Source of the DNA: Coprococcus aceti
Lineage (GTDB): Bacteria > Bacillota > Clostridia > Lachnospirales > Lachnospiraceae
Assembly: GCF_025567285.1 (NCBI RefSeq)
Contig: NZ_JAOQJT010000004.1
Location: 62,001 to 126,000 of the forward strand
DNA length: 64,000 nucleotides
Direction: 5' to 3'
A model generated the notes under the pieces. It saw only the letters and a program-made list of their open reading frames with translations. It ran no database searches and had not been told where the DNA came from. The position numbers were made by a program, and so were the translations under genes. Positions 54,833 to 63,326 of this stretch are shown here, in pieces. Every line of letters starts with the position of its first letter. Position 1 is the first letter of the stretch.

Positions 54833-54880
54833 ATACGTTCTGTGGATCACACAGATGTGTAACATCATGACAGAACGTAT
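54833..54880. repeat. Hairpin after hisS
   Basis: ATACGTTCTGT/ACAGAACGTAT (54833-54843 with 54870-54880), an 11-bp perfect stem without a T run. It may be a processing or stabilising hairpin. Confidence 0.5.
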
Positions 54881-54900
54881 ATGTTACTGAGATATTTAAT

Positions 54901-54947
54901 AAAAGGCTGTATTCACATATCAGGCAGATATGTGAATACGGCCTTTT
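54901..54947. terminator. Bidirectional terminator between hisS and YqeG gene
   Basis: A 21-bp stem (54901-54921 with 54927-54947, with a G-T pair) is flanked by A4 and T4, between convergent genes. Confidence 0.88.
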
Positions 54948-54971
54948 GTGTTGCGTTATGAATAACAGAAA

Positions 54972-55478
54972 TTATCTTACCATGCCATGCTTTTTCCTGA
55001 AGTAGAAAATAAACGGCTTTTCAATGATCCTCTTGAGGGTGATCTGTATCTCCTCGTGGCTTGTGTCTATAGGCTTGACAAGGATAGTGTGTATGCCAAG
55101 GCTGGCACTTCCGATGATGTCAGTGTAGATCTGGTCGCCCACGGCGATCGTGTTGTCTATGTTGCAGCCTATCTCGTTCATGGCACGGATGTAGCCCTTT
55201 TTCGATGGTTTGCCGGCTTTGAATATGTAATTCACCTTCATCTTTTTGTTGAAAGCGGCAACCCTTGGCTCCTTGTTGTTGGATACCAGACATACCTTGA
55301 AGCCCATGGCCTTGAGCTGTTCCATGAGCTGGATCGCTCTGGATGTGGCCGGCTCATTATGTCTCACAAGAGTGTTGTCTATGTCGAACAGTATACCTCT
55401 GTATCCCATGTCGTAATACTTTTTGAAATCTATCTTGTATGTGGATGAATAGTATTCATCCGGCAAAAATCTGATCAT
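54972..55478 (-). CDS. yqeG: YqeG family HAD-IIIA phosphatase
   Basis: A 168-residue protein. GGGAGG selects ATG 55478 (MIRFLPDEYYSS) over the longer frame. HAD motifs are DIDNTLV (motif I), VSNN (motif II), KPSKKG (motif III) and GDQIYTD (motif IV). YqeG-type phosphatases of Firmicutes and plants act on phosphatidylglycerol phosphate in some species. Lipid phosphatase activity is possible but not proven here. It stands alone and converges on hisS. Confidence 0.9.
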   Translation of the reverse strand: MIRFLPDEYYSSTYKIDFKKYYDMGYRGILFDIDNTLVRHNEPATSRAIQLMEQLKAMGFKVCLVSNNKEPRVAAFNKKMKVNYIFKAGKPSKKGYIRAMNEIGCNIDNTIAVGDQIYTDIIGSASLGIHTILVKPIDTSHEEIQITLKRIIEKPFIFYFRKKHGMVR

Positions 55479-55703
55479 AGATATCCTCCCAGTTTGTTGT
55501 CGATTCATTATACCACAGGTGGACAGACAGTTGTATAAACACTTAATAAAATAATAAAATACCATATCCCGTCACTTTTATGTTTTTAATTTGTGGCAAA
55601 ACATGTATAATAAAAATGATTAAGTTCAGATATAAGTAAAAATGATGATGGGCATATCAGATATGTATGCCAGTTTGCATATTGGATTAAGAACTTATAT
55701 AGA

Positions 55704-56933
55704 ATGAGGTGTGGGATATTGCACAGGGCGTATGTTCTAAGAAAAGAAAATAATAAATATATGCTGGATGTTATCAGTCCGTATGAAGCACTGTACAGTT
55801 CTGTATTTGGGGTGCAGGCGGATACGCTGTCCTATTCACAGGATGGTATGTGCAGGCGGATGTTCGATGAACTCATAGACAAACTGAATTACAGGGAGAA
55901 GATAGTGATAGATAAGCTCTATGGCTACAGACATGACAGATGCAGTGTGCCGGAACTTGCCTGTGAGCTGGAGACCGATGAGGAAGGTGTGAACAGTCTG
56001 AAGAACAGTGCGCTGGACAGACTGAGGGATCCGGATAATTACAAATATCTGGAGAAACGGTGGTATTCAGGAACGGATATAACCAACACTGAGTACGAGC
56101 TTGATTTCAGGAGAAAGCTCAGAGCGGAGCTTCAGAGATATCTGGCCGGTCAGAAGTCAGATATTGACATTTTAAGTGCGATAATGAGGAGAAATAAGAT
56201 CTCTGTACAAAGGATATACAGGAATGTGCAGGCGGCAGCTACGGATCAGGGACGGTTTGAGACCTCTATATCAGGGAAGAAGAGTATAGATGATGCTGTA
56301 AATGAGCTGAAGGCGTTTAAGATAGCTGCACGTCCTGTTGAGAGCATCAGGAAGAAAAAGTCTGTAAGGGGAAATGTAGAGACCGTGCTCATAACAAATG
56401 ATGGGATTGAGCAGGCGTATAAATACAGCGGACTCAGCGATGAGGATATAGCGGAGTGCGTGTGTCATGTACTGACGGACAGTGACGAGGGACATGGCTG
56501 TATACTTGACTTCAATATGTCAGATGGACTTATGGGACTCCTGCTGCTGAAGGGTTATCTGTATCTCGACAGTCTCATGGAGGACAGAGACAGGATATTG
56601 GCAGAGCTTCAGAGTGGAGGCTTTCAGACTCAGGCGGAGGAATTTGCAAAATTTGTGGACAAGGCGGAGATATACATAGCGGATAAGACGCACACGTCCA
56701 TGACGTTTATTGTTGTGCCGGAGGCTGTTGCGCTTCGAATATATGAGGATAGGCCGGTGGATTACCATGAACTGCTGTCCTGCGCGGAGGAGACGGACAG
56801 GGAGTTTGCGGTCATGCTCATAAGAAATGAGAAGAAGGAATTTGCTGACTTTTCGGGACTTACGGTCACCGATGCTGCAAAACAAAGGCTCAGCGTATTG
56901 CAGAGAGACAATGAACATGCAGATGCGGTGTGA
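55704..56933 (+). CDS. Hypothetical protein with sigma-region-4-like N-terminus
   Basis: A 409-residue protein. ATG 55704 is used; TTG at 55719, after AGGTGTGG, is also possible. Residues about 52-118 (KLNYREKIVIDKLYG...NSLKNSALDRLRDP) closely resemble sigma-70 region 4, a helix-turn-helix. The remaining 280 residues are helical and not recognised. No DNA-binding core of a full sigma factor (regions 2-3) is seen, so it is not a standard sigma factor. It is followed by two membrane-protein genes in what looks like an operon (26 bp gap). Confidence 0.65.
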   Translation: MRCGILHRAYVLRKENNKYMLDVISPYEALYSSVFGVQADTLSYSQDGMCRRMFDELIDKLNYREKIVIDKLYGYRHDRCSVPELACELETDEEGVNSLKNSALDRLRDPDNYKYLEKRWYSGTDITNTEYELDFRRKLRAELQRYLAGQKSDIDILSAIMRRNKISVQRIYRNVQAAATDQGRFETSISGKKSIDDAVNELKAFKIAARPVESIRKKKSVRGNVETVLITNDGIEQAYKYSGLSDEDIAECVCHVLTDSDEGHGCILDFNMSDGLMGLLLLKGYLYLDSLMEDRDRILAELQSGGFQTQAEEFAKFVDKAEIYIADKTHTSMTFIVVPEAVALRIYEDRPVDYHELLSCAEETDREFAVMLIRNEKKEFADFSGLTVTDAAKQRLSVLQRDNEHADAV

Positions 56934-56959
56934 TATATATTGACTTTAGGAGGAAAACG

Positions 56960-57538
56960 ATGGGATTGATAGCGGTCAATATCATAGGCTTGATAATGTT
57001 CATACTGGCAATAGTAATGTTTGTGCTGGCTGACAGTATGGTGGAAATAGCTATAGGTGTTGCGATCAGTGTAGTGTGGCTGACATTCACCATAACAGCA
57101 AATGTACATATACTCAAGGGAAGACGCTCGACGGAGAAGCTCAAGGACAGTGCTAGGGGACATTTGTTTGATGCACAGATAGAGAGACTCAACAGACAGT
57201 ATGAGAGCATAATGTCCAGGGAGGAATACTTCCAGGAGAATGTGGAGGAGGGCAGTGGTATCCGCAATCTGTACGAGGATATAAAGCAGCAGGCACAGAG
57301 CAACATGGACAGTGCCATAGGCTTTATACAGACATACGATTATTACACTAGACCCCAGCCGGTATACCTCGACAATCTGTGCAGACAGGGCGACGAGCTG
57401 GTGAGAAAGTTCAATATTCTGGTGGAGAAGATGGTTGATATTGACACCAACCTGAGCTCGCTGGATATGAAATATGTGGATGATGTCATAGAGTGCATGA
57501 ATGGCATGAGGCAGGATGTCCACAGTCAGGGAATGTAA
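56960..57538 (+). CDS. Two-TM coiled-coil protein
   Basis: A 192-residue protein. ATG 56960 is chosen with AGGAGG upstream. Two TM helices (about residues 2-22 and 27-50) are followed by long helical sequence (about 55-190) with coiled-coil character (HLFDAQIERLNRQYESIMSREEYF). It is 12 bp upstream of the VWA gene and is co-transcribed with it. The layout recalls XpaC/TelA-type tellurite neighbourhood proteins, but no clear family match is claimed. Confidence 0.7.
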   Translation: MGLIAVNIIGLIMFILAIVMFVLADSMVEIAIGVAISVVWLTFTITANVHILKGRRSTEKLKDSARGHLFDAQIERLNRQYESIMSREEYFQENVEEGSGIRNLYEDIKQQAQSNMDSAIGFIQTYDYYTRPQPVYLDNLCRQGDELVRKFNILVEKMVDIDTNLSSLDMKYVDDVIECMNGMRQDVHSQGM

Positions 57539-57550
57539 AAGGAGGAAGAA

Positions 57551-59200
57551 ATGGATAAGAGGACAAAAGGATTAGTGGTAGTCGGAGTGCTGGTGATAAT
57601 TGCGATGATCGCGGTCATTATCGGAATAGTCGGCAGGAAGGTTATCAACATAGCAGGCGGTGGAAATGGAGGATCATCAAGATCGGATATGACTCTTGAT
57701 GAGTTATATGCAGATCTCGATGTAAGCGAAGCGACCCCTGTAAAGGGTACGGTCACTCTGGACACTCCGGATCTGTATGCGGAGCTGCCTGAGATAGACA
57801 AATATCCACTGGCAGTTGAGGGCAATGGAGACATAGATATAGAGATATTTACATCAGGTGAGAAGGCGGGAAAGGACAACGACTCATGGCTTATAGATGT
57901 TGCAAATTCCTTCAACGGTTCTGGTGTGAAGACAGCGGACGGCAAGTCGGTATCGATGAGCGTGAGATCAGTGCCATCCGGTACAGCCGCTGACTATATC
58001 ATTTCCGGCAAATATCTCCCGGATCTGTACACCCCGAGCAACACCCTGTTCGGAGAGTATGCGATGTCGAACAGCGGCAGCCTTGAGCTTTACGCGGACA
58101 GACTGGTTGGAAATACAGCGGGAATCCTTGTGAAGAAGGACAGCGGTTACACTACTGCTGCCGATGCCATAAAGGCCGTTCAGGACAACAAGATCACCAT
58201 GGGATACACGAACCCACAGACAAGTGCCACAGGACTTAACCTCCTGCTCACGCTGCTTCAGGACGGAGAAGATAACTTTACAAAGTTTAACTCAAACATA
58301 CCATACGTTGCATATACAACACAGCAGATGAGAGATAGTGCATCAAACGGAACACTCGATGCTATGCTGTCAGAGTATCAGGCATATATCAATGACAGCA
58401 ATCTCGTGTCAATGTATGATTTCATTGCATTTGGCGTGAGACATGACAATCCTGTATACATATGTAATAAGTCGGGAAAGTCTGCATCAGAGCTTGAGGC
58501 CATACAGCTCGTTGTGGATTACTGCAAGAGTGATGATATGCAGACGATCGCGACAAAGAAGGGCTTCAATGCCAACGATGATTATACTGCGACGGAAGAA
58601 TTTTCCGGTGCACAGGTCACACAGGGTCTCAAGACATACAAGAAGACAAAGGATAACGGCAAGGACATCATCGCGGTGTTTGTTGCGGACTGCAGCGGTT
58701 CCATGGACGGAGATCCTATGAACCAGCTCAAGAACAGTCTGACAAACGGTGCGCAGTATATCAATGACAACAATTATGTTGGGCTTGTCAGCTACTCAAG
58801 CTCAGTTACAGTGGAGGTTCCGATCGCCCAGTTTGACCTGAACCAGAGATCATATTTCCAGGGATCGGTCAACAATCTGATGGCTTCAGGCGGAACGGCT
58901 TCGTATGATGCCGTTGTGGTTGCGATGAAGATGATAACCGATGCAAAGGCAGAGCACCCGGATGCAAAGTGTATGCTGTTCCTTCTCAGCGATGGATATG
59001 CCAATGTGGGATATTCCATGGATGAGATAACAAGTGCGCTCAGACAGTCGAACATACCTGTATACACGATAGGTTACGGCGGAGATGCTGACACGGATGA
59101 GCTTACAAAGCTCTCAGGAATAAATGAGGCGGCATCTATAAATGCGGACAGTGATGATATTATCTACAAGATAAAGAGCCTGTTCAATTCACAGCTTTAA
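57551..59200 (+). CDS. Membrane-anchored substrate-binding-domain/VWA fusion protein
   Basis: A 549-residue protein. A TM helix (residues about 8-29) leads to an extracellular periplasmic-binding-like domain (about 90-350) and a C-terminal von Willebrand A domain (about 370-549) with the metal-ion site DCSGSMDG (DxSxS, about 379). Thr and Asp ligands follow in the usual order (SGGTASYDAV and LLSDGYANV). Such binding-plus-VWA fusions occur with TelA-like genes in Clostridia. It may assemble or adhere via Mg2+-dependent binding at the surface. AGGAGG precedes the start. It is the last gene of the operon. Confidence 0.88.
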   Translation: MDKRTKGLVVVGVLVIIAMIAVIIGIVGRKVINIAGGGNGGSSRSDMTLDELYADLDVSEATPVKGTVTLDTPDLYAELPEIDKYPLAVEGNGDIDIEIFTSGEKAGKDNDSWLIDVANSFNGSGVKTADGKSVSMSVRSVPSGTAADYIISGKYLPDLYTPSNTLFGEYAMSNSGSLELYADRLVGNTAGILVKKDSGYTTAADAIKAVQDNKITMGYTNPQTSATGLNLLLTLLQDGEDNFTKFNSNIPYVAYTTQQMRDSASNGTLDAMLSEYQAYINDSNLVSMYDFIAFGVRHDNPVYICNKSGKSASELEAIQLVVDYCKSDDMQTIATKKGFNANDDYTATEEFSGAQVTQGLKTYKKTKDNGKDIIAVFVADCSGSMDGDPMNQLKNSLTNGAQYINDNNYVGLVSYSSSVTVEVPIAQFDLNQRSYFQGSVNNLMASGGTASYDAVVVAMKMITDAKAEHPDAKCMLFLLSDGYANVGYSMDEITSALRQSNIPVYTIGYGGDADTDELTKLSGINEAASINADSDDIIYKIKSLFNSQL

Positions 59201-59232
59201 AATTTATCGGTAAAATACATCATAAAAAACAG

Positions 59233-59261
59233 TTGCATTCCGTTGGCATATGGAATACAAT
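59233..59261 (+). promoter_or_regulatory. Promoter of the riboflavin operon
   Basis: TTGCAT (59233-59238) and TACAAT (59256-59261) are separated by 17 bp. The start would lie just upstream of the FMN riboswitch. Confidence 0.65.
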
Positions 59262-59297
59262 ATAGTCGTTTTTAAGAGACAACTGCATACGATGATA

Positions 59298-59417
59298 GAT
59301 CTTCGGGGGTGAGTGCAATTCTCCACCGACGGTGTTAGGGAAACCTTAAGTCCGTGAGCCATGAGGCATGATCCGGTGTGATTCCGGGACCGACAGTATA
59401 GTCTGGATGAGAGAAGT
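59298..59417 (+). promoter_or_regulatory. FMN riboswitch (RFN element)
   Basis: Conserved RFN blocks are present in order: GGGGGTGAGTG...CTCCACCGACGGT, GTCCGTGAGCC, TGATCCGGTGTGATTCCGGGACCGACAGTATAGTC, and GGATGAGAGAAG. The aptamer lies between the promoter and a strong terminator stem, so FMN would favour termination. Confidence 0.97.
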
Positions 59418-59485
59418 ATTATATATTCAGAACAGGGTATCTGATGGAAGTCCGTTGTGATGGATTTCGGTGATGGATACCTGAA

Positions 59486-59525
59486 CAAGAGAAAACCCCG
59501 AAGTTATCTTCGGGGTTTTTTCTTG
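59486..59525 (+). terminator. Riboswitch-controlled terminator
   Basis: A strong stem (59486-59503 with 59508-59525) is formed around AACCCCGAAG/CTTCGGGGTT and is followed by T6. It is the expression platform of the FMN riboswitch. Confidence 0.92.
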
Positions 59526-59608
59526 TGTTTTGAACAGATACTTCGGAGGCTTGAATTAGCAATATCCGATAGTCTGTCTGTAAAGGTATTAAGTAGGATG
59601 GTGGTCAT

Positions 59609-60757
59609 ATGGAAAAATATGATATAGATGATGAATTTGATCCGTCATATATGAGATGTGCCATAGAGCTTGCAAGGCGCGGCACTGGAGCAGTGAATCC
59701 AAATCCGCTTGTAGGTGCTGTCATAGTGAAGGATGGCAGGATCATAGGAGAGGGATATCATGTGAGATATGGAGAGCTCCACGCTGAGCGCGCAGCATTT
59801 GCCAGTCTTAAGGATCAGGCAGATGCCGAGGGCGCAGTCATGTATGTGACGCTTGAGCCGTGCTGCCATTTTGGCAAGCAGCCTCCATGTGTGGACGCGA
59901 TCATAGAGCACAAGATCAGAAAGGTCTACTGTGGTTCCGATGATCCGAATGCCATGGTGGCAGGAAAAGGTTTTAAGAGACTGCGTGATGCCGGGATAGA
60001 GGTGTACACACACTGCCTCAAAGCCGAGTGCGATGCCATAAACGGTATTTTCTTTAAGTATATAGTAAATAAACAGCCGTATGTGACCATGAAATATGCC
60101 ATGACCATGGATGGCAGGATCGCTACCCACACAGGGGCCAGCAAGTGGATAACCGGTGAGGCATCAAGGGCGTATGTCATGGAACTCAGAAACAGACATA
60201 AGGGTATTATGGCGGGCATAGGAACAGTGCTTGCGGATGATCCGATGCTGACATGCAGAATAGAGAAAAGCACGGACAGGGATACTGATAATGTCAGAAA
60301 TCCGATCAGGATAGTTTGTGACAGCAAGCTCAGGATTCCGGAGGATTCACAGATCGTACAGACAGCCGGGGAGATAGAGACCATAGTTGCCACGACGGCA
60401 GCGGGAGCTTCAGACTCAGCAAAGTGTGAGAGACTCAAGGATAAAGGTGTAAGCATCATAGAGACCGAAGATGTGGATGGACAGGTGGATCTAAGGCAGC
60501 TCATGACGATCCTCGGCGGGAAAGGCATAGACGGAATACTGCTTGAGGGCGGCGGCGAGCTCAACTACAGCATGGTGTCTGAAGGTCTTGTGGATGAGGC
60601 ATGTGTATTCATTGCCCCGAAGATATTTGGCGGCGAGGGCAAGTACAGTCCGGTATCCGGAACGGGTGTTGATGTTCCTGCGGATGCACATATGTTTGGA
60701 CTTGACGAGGTCAGAAGATTTGATGAAGATGTGATGCTCAGATACAAAAAGGTTTAA
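59609..60757 (+). CDS. ribD: Bifunctional pyrimidine deaminase/reductase RibD
   Basis: A 382-residue protein. The N-terminal deaminase (about 8-150) has HAERAAF and PCCHFGKQPPC zinc ligands. The C-terminal reductase (about 155-382) has the MKYAMTMDGRIAT and GGGELNYS segments. It performs the second and third steps from GTP to riboflavin. It is the first gene of the riboflavin operon downstream of the FMN riboswitch. Confidence 0.97.
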   Translation: MEKYDIDDEFDPSYMRCAIELARRGTGAVNPNPLVGAVIVKDGRIIGEGYHVRYGELHAERAAFASLKDQADAEGAVMYVTLEPCCHFGKQPPCVDAIIEHKIRKVYCGSDDPNAMVAGKGFKRLRDAGIEVYTHCLKAECDAINGIFFKYIVNKQPYVTMKYAMTMDGRIATHTGASKWITGEASRAYVMELRNRHKGIMAGIGTVLADDPMLTCRIEKSTDRDTDNVRNPIRIVCDSKLRIPEDSQIVQTAGEIETIVATTAAGASDSAKCERLKDKGVSIIETEDVDGQVDLRQLMTILGGKGIDGILLEGGGELNYSMVSEGLVDEACVFIAPKIFGGEGKYSPVSGTGVDVPADAHMFGLDEVRRFDEDVMLRYKKV

Positions 60758-60781
60758 GAACTTATAGAAAAGAGGTCATAC

Positions 60782-61465
60782 ATGTTCACAGGAATAGTAG
60801 AAGAGATAGGAACTATAAGAAAGATAGATAAAGGTGTAAGCTCCTGCAGCATCACGGTGCAGGCAGACAAGGTTCTCCATGGAAGCCAGGTTGGAGACAG
60901 TATAGCGGTAAACGGTGTGTGTCTTACTGCAACCGGCATATCGGGGAATATCTTTACTGCGGATGTCATGCCTGAGACTTTGAGACGAAGCGGACTTGGA
61001 CAGCTTACCGGTGGCAGCAGGGTGAACCTTGAGCGTGCCATGGCGGCCGGAGGAAGATTTGGCGGACATATAGTGTCAGGACATATAGATGGAACCGGAA
61101 CGATCAGAGAGCTCAAAAGGGAGGACAATGCAGTGTGGGTGACAATAGATTGTTCTCCGAAGATACTCAGATACATCATTGAGAAGGGCTCAATAGCCAT
61201 AGACGGTATAAGCCTTACGGTTGCGTATGTCGATGATACATGCTTTAAGGTGTCGATCATTCCGCACACGGCGGGAGAGACGACGCTGCTGGATGGCAAG
61301 CCGGGCAAGGTGGTCAACCTTGAAAATGACGTGGTTGGAAAGTATGTTGAGAAACTGCTTATGCCATACAAAGGTGACGATACAGATGAAAAGCTTTCAA
61401 ATGGAAATGCTTCAGATAGATCAGGACTTGATATGAAGTTTCTGGCAGAAAATGGATTTATGTAG
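60782..61465 (+). CDS. ribE: Riboflavin synthase alpha chain
   Basis: A 227-residue protein made of two lumazine-binding repeats (MFTGIVEEIGTIR at the start; GGHIVSGHIDGTG near residue 95). It catalyses dismutation of lumazine to riboflavin. It is 24 bp downstream of ribD. The C-terminus has a short extra helix. Confidence 0.97.
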   Translation: MFTGIVEEIGTIRKIDKGVSSCSITVQADKVLHGSQVGDSIAVNGVCLTATGISGNIFTADVMPETLRRSGLGQLTGGSRVNLERAMAAGGRFGGHIVSGHIDGTGTIRELKREDNAVWVTIDCSPKILRYIIEKGSIAIDGISLTVAYVDDTCFKVSIIPHTAGETTLLDGKPGKVVNLENDVVGKYVEKLLMPYKGDDTDEKLSNGNASDRSGLDMKFLAENGFM

Positions 61466-61490
61466 ACAGATATTTTAAGGAGGTAGAGTG

Positions 61491-62696
61491 ATGAGTTTTG
61501 AATTCAACTCGATAGAGGAGATCGCTGCAGATCTTGCGGCGGGAAAGCCGGTTGTCATGCTCGACAACGAGGACAGAGAGAATGAGGGAGATGTAATCTG
61601 TGCAGCAGAATTTGCTACAACGGAGAATGTCAACTTCATGGCAAAGTGGGCGAGAGGTCTCATATGCATGCCTATGGATGCGTCATATGCGGATAAGCTG
61701 AATCTTCCACAGATGTGTATAACCAATACAGATAACCACTGCACAGCATTTTCAGTATCAGTGGATCATGTGGATACAACCACCGGAATCTCAGCCGAGG
61801 AGAGAGGCTACACAGCCAGAAAATTTGTGGATGAGAATGCAAAGCCGGATGACTTCAGAAGGCCGGGACATATGTTCCCACTTCAGGCAGTTGCAGGCGG
61901 AGTCATAGAGAGAAACGGCCACACAGAGGCTACAGTTGATCTTATGAAGGTTGCAGGACTTAAGCCTTGCGGACTGTGCTGTGAGATCATGAAGGATGAC
62001 GGAACCATGGCGAGAAAGGATGACCTTGTGGAATTTGCAAAGGTTCATGGCCTTAAGATATCGACCATAGAGAAGCTTGTGCAGTACAGAAAAGAGCATG
62101 AAGTATTCGTTGAGTGCGTAGCCAAGGCAAAGCTTCCAACAAAGTATGGTGAGTTTACGATCTGTGGATATATCAACAAGCTGAACGGTGAACATCACGT
62201 GGCACTCACAATGGGTGATATAGCTGACGGCAAGCCTGTTCTCTGCCGTGTGCACAGCGAGTGCCTCACAGGCGATTGCTTCGGCTCACAGAAGTGTGAC
62301 TGCGGACAGCAGCTCGATGCGGCCATGAAGGCCATTGCCAAGGAAGGCAGAGGCGTGCTCCTGTACATGAGACAGGAGGGCAGAGGAATCGGCCTTATCA
62401 ACAAGATCAGGGCATATGCGCTTCAGGATCAGGGGCTTGACACCGTTGAGGCAAACCTCAAGCTTGGTTTCCCTGATGATGCAAGGGATTACACCATAGG
62501 AACACAGATACTTGTGGATCTCGGAATCAGACAGATCAGACTCCTCACCAACAACCCACTCAAGGTATACGGCCTTGCAGGCTACAATCTTGAGATCGTG
62601 GAGAGAGTTCCTATAGAGATAGAGCCAACCAAGTTTGACGCATTTTATCTCAAGACAAAAAAAGAGAAAATGGGTCATATGTTAAATGATGTTTAA
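61491..62696 (+). CDS. ribBA: Bifunctional DHBP synthase/GTP cyclohydrolase II RibBA
   Basis: A 401-residue protein. AAGGAGG fits ATG 61491 better than GTG 61488. The N-terminal DHBP synthase (to about 205) carries DNEDRENEGD. The C-terminal cyclohydrolase II has SECLTGDCFGSQKCDCG (zinc Cys) and RQEGRGIGL. It gives both precursors of riboflavin. It is 25 bp after ribE. Confidence 0.98.
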   Translation: MSFEFNSIEEIAADLAAGKPVVMLDNEDRENEGDVICAAEFATTENVNFMAKWARGLICMPMDASYADKLNLPQMCITNTDNHCTAFSVSVDHVDTTTGISAEERGYTARKFVDENAKPDDFRRPGHMFPLQAVAGGVIERNGHTEATVDLMKVAGLKPCGLCCEIMKDDGTMARKDDLVEFAKVHGLKISTIEKLVQYRKEHEVFVECVAKAKLPTKYGEFTICGYINKLNGEHHVALTMGDIADGKPVLCRVHSECLTGDCFGSQKCDCGQQLDAAMKAIAKEGRGVLLYMRQEGRGIGLINKIRAYALQDQGLDTVEANLKLGFPDDARDYTIGTQILVDLGIRQIRLLTNNPLKVYGLAGYNLEIVERVPIEIEPTKFDAFYLKTKKEKMGHMLNDV

Positions 62697-62720
62697 CTTT
62701 TCATAAGGAGGATAAATCAG

Positions 62721-63182
62721 ATGAATAAGGTAGAAGGAAAGTTAGTAGCAAATGGAGCAAAGATAGGTATAGTAGCAGCGAGATTCAATGAGTTCATAGT
62801 TTCAAAGCTCGTCAGCGGTGCAGAGGATGCGCTTCTCCGTCATGATGTGAATGCAGACGACATCACAGTTGCATGGGTTCCGGGTGCATTTGAGATCCCT
62901 GTAATCGCAAAGAAGATGGCTGCAAGCGGCAAGTATGACGCTGTTATCTGTCTTGGTGCTGTTATCCGTGGTGCGACAAGCCACTATGATTATGTGTGCA
63001 ACGAGGTTTCAAAGGGCGTTGCCTCAGTATCACTTGAGACAGGTGTACCTGTAATGTTCGGAGTTGTTACAACAGAGAATATCGAGCAGGCCATCGAGCG
63101 TGCAGGAACAAAGGCCGGCAACAAGGGTTATGACTGCGCTATGGGAGCTCTTGAGATGATCGACCTCATGAAGCAGTTGTAA
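62721..63182 (+). CDS. ribH: 6,7-dimethyl-8-ribityllumazine synthase
   Basis: A 153-residue protein with the family segments RFNEFIV, WVPGAFEIP and GAVIRGATSHYDYV. It condenses the RibBA and RibD products to lumazine. AAGGAGG precedes the ATG. It is the last gene of the riboflavin operon. Confidence 0.98.
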   Translation: MNKVEGKLVANGAKIGIVAARFNEFIVSKLVSGAEDALLRHDVNADDITVAWVPGAFEIPVIAKKMAASGKYDAVICLGAVIRGATSHYDYVCNEVSKGVASVSLETGVPVMFGVVTTENIEQAIERAGTKAGNKGYDCAMGALEMIDLMKQL

Positions 63183-63266
63183 TGCAGACTGCAGAAAATG
63201 CGATATAATGAAGCATGCTGATGCATGCGCAGGTTATCAAGTGAAAATATAATGCGTACAGAAGAT

Positions 63267-63299
63267 ACAGGCACGTGTAGTTATAATACATGTGCCTGT
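63267..63299. repeat. Hairpin after the riboflavin operon
   Basis: ACAGGCACGTGTA/TACATGTGCCTGT (63267-63279 with 63287-63299, one G-T pair). There is no T run, so termination is uncertain. Confidence 0.5.
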
Positions 63300-63326
63300 A
63301 AATATATGACAGGATGGATATAATAT

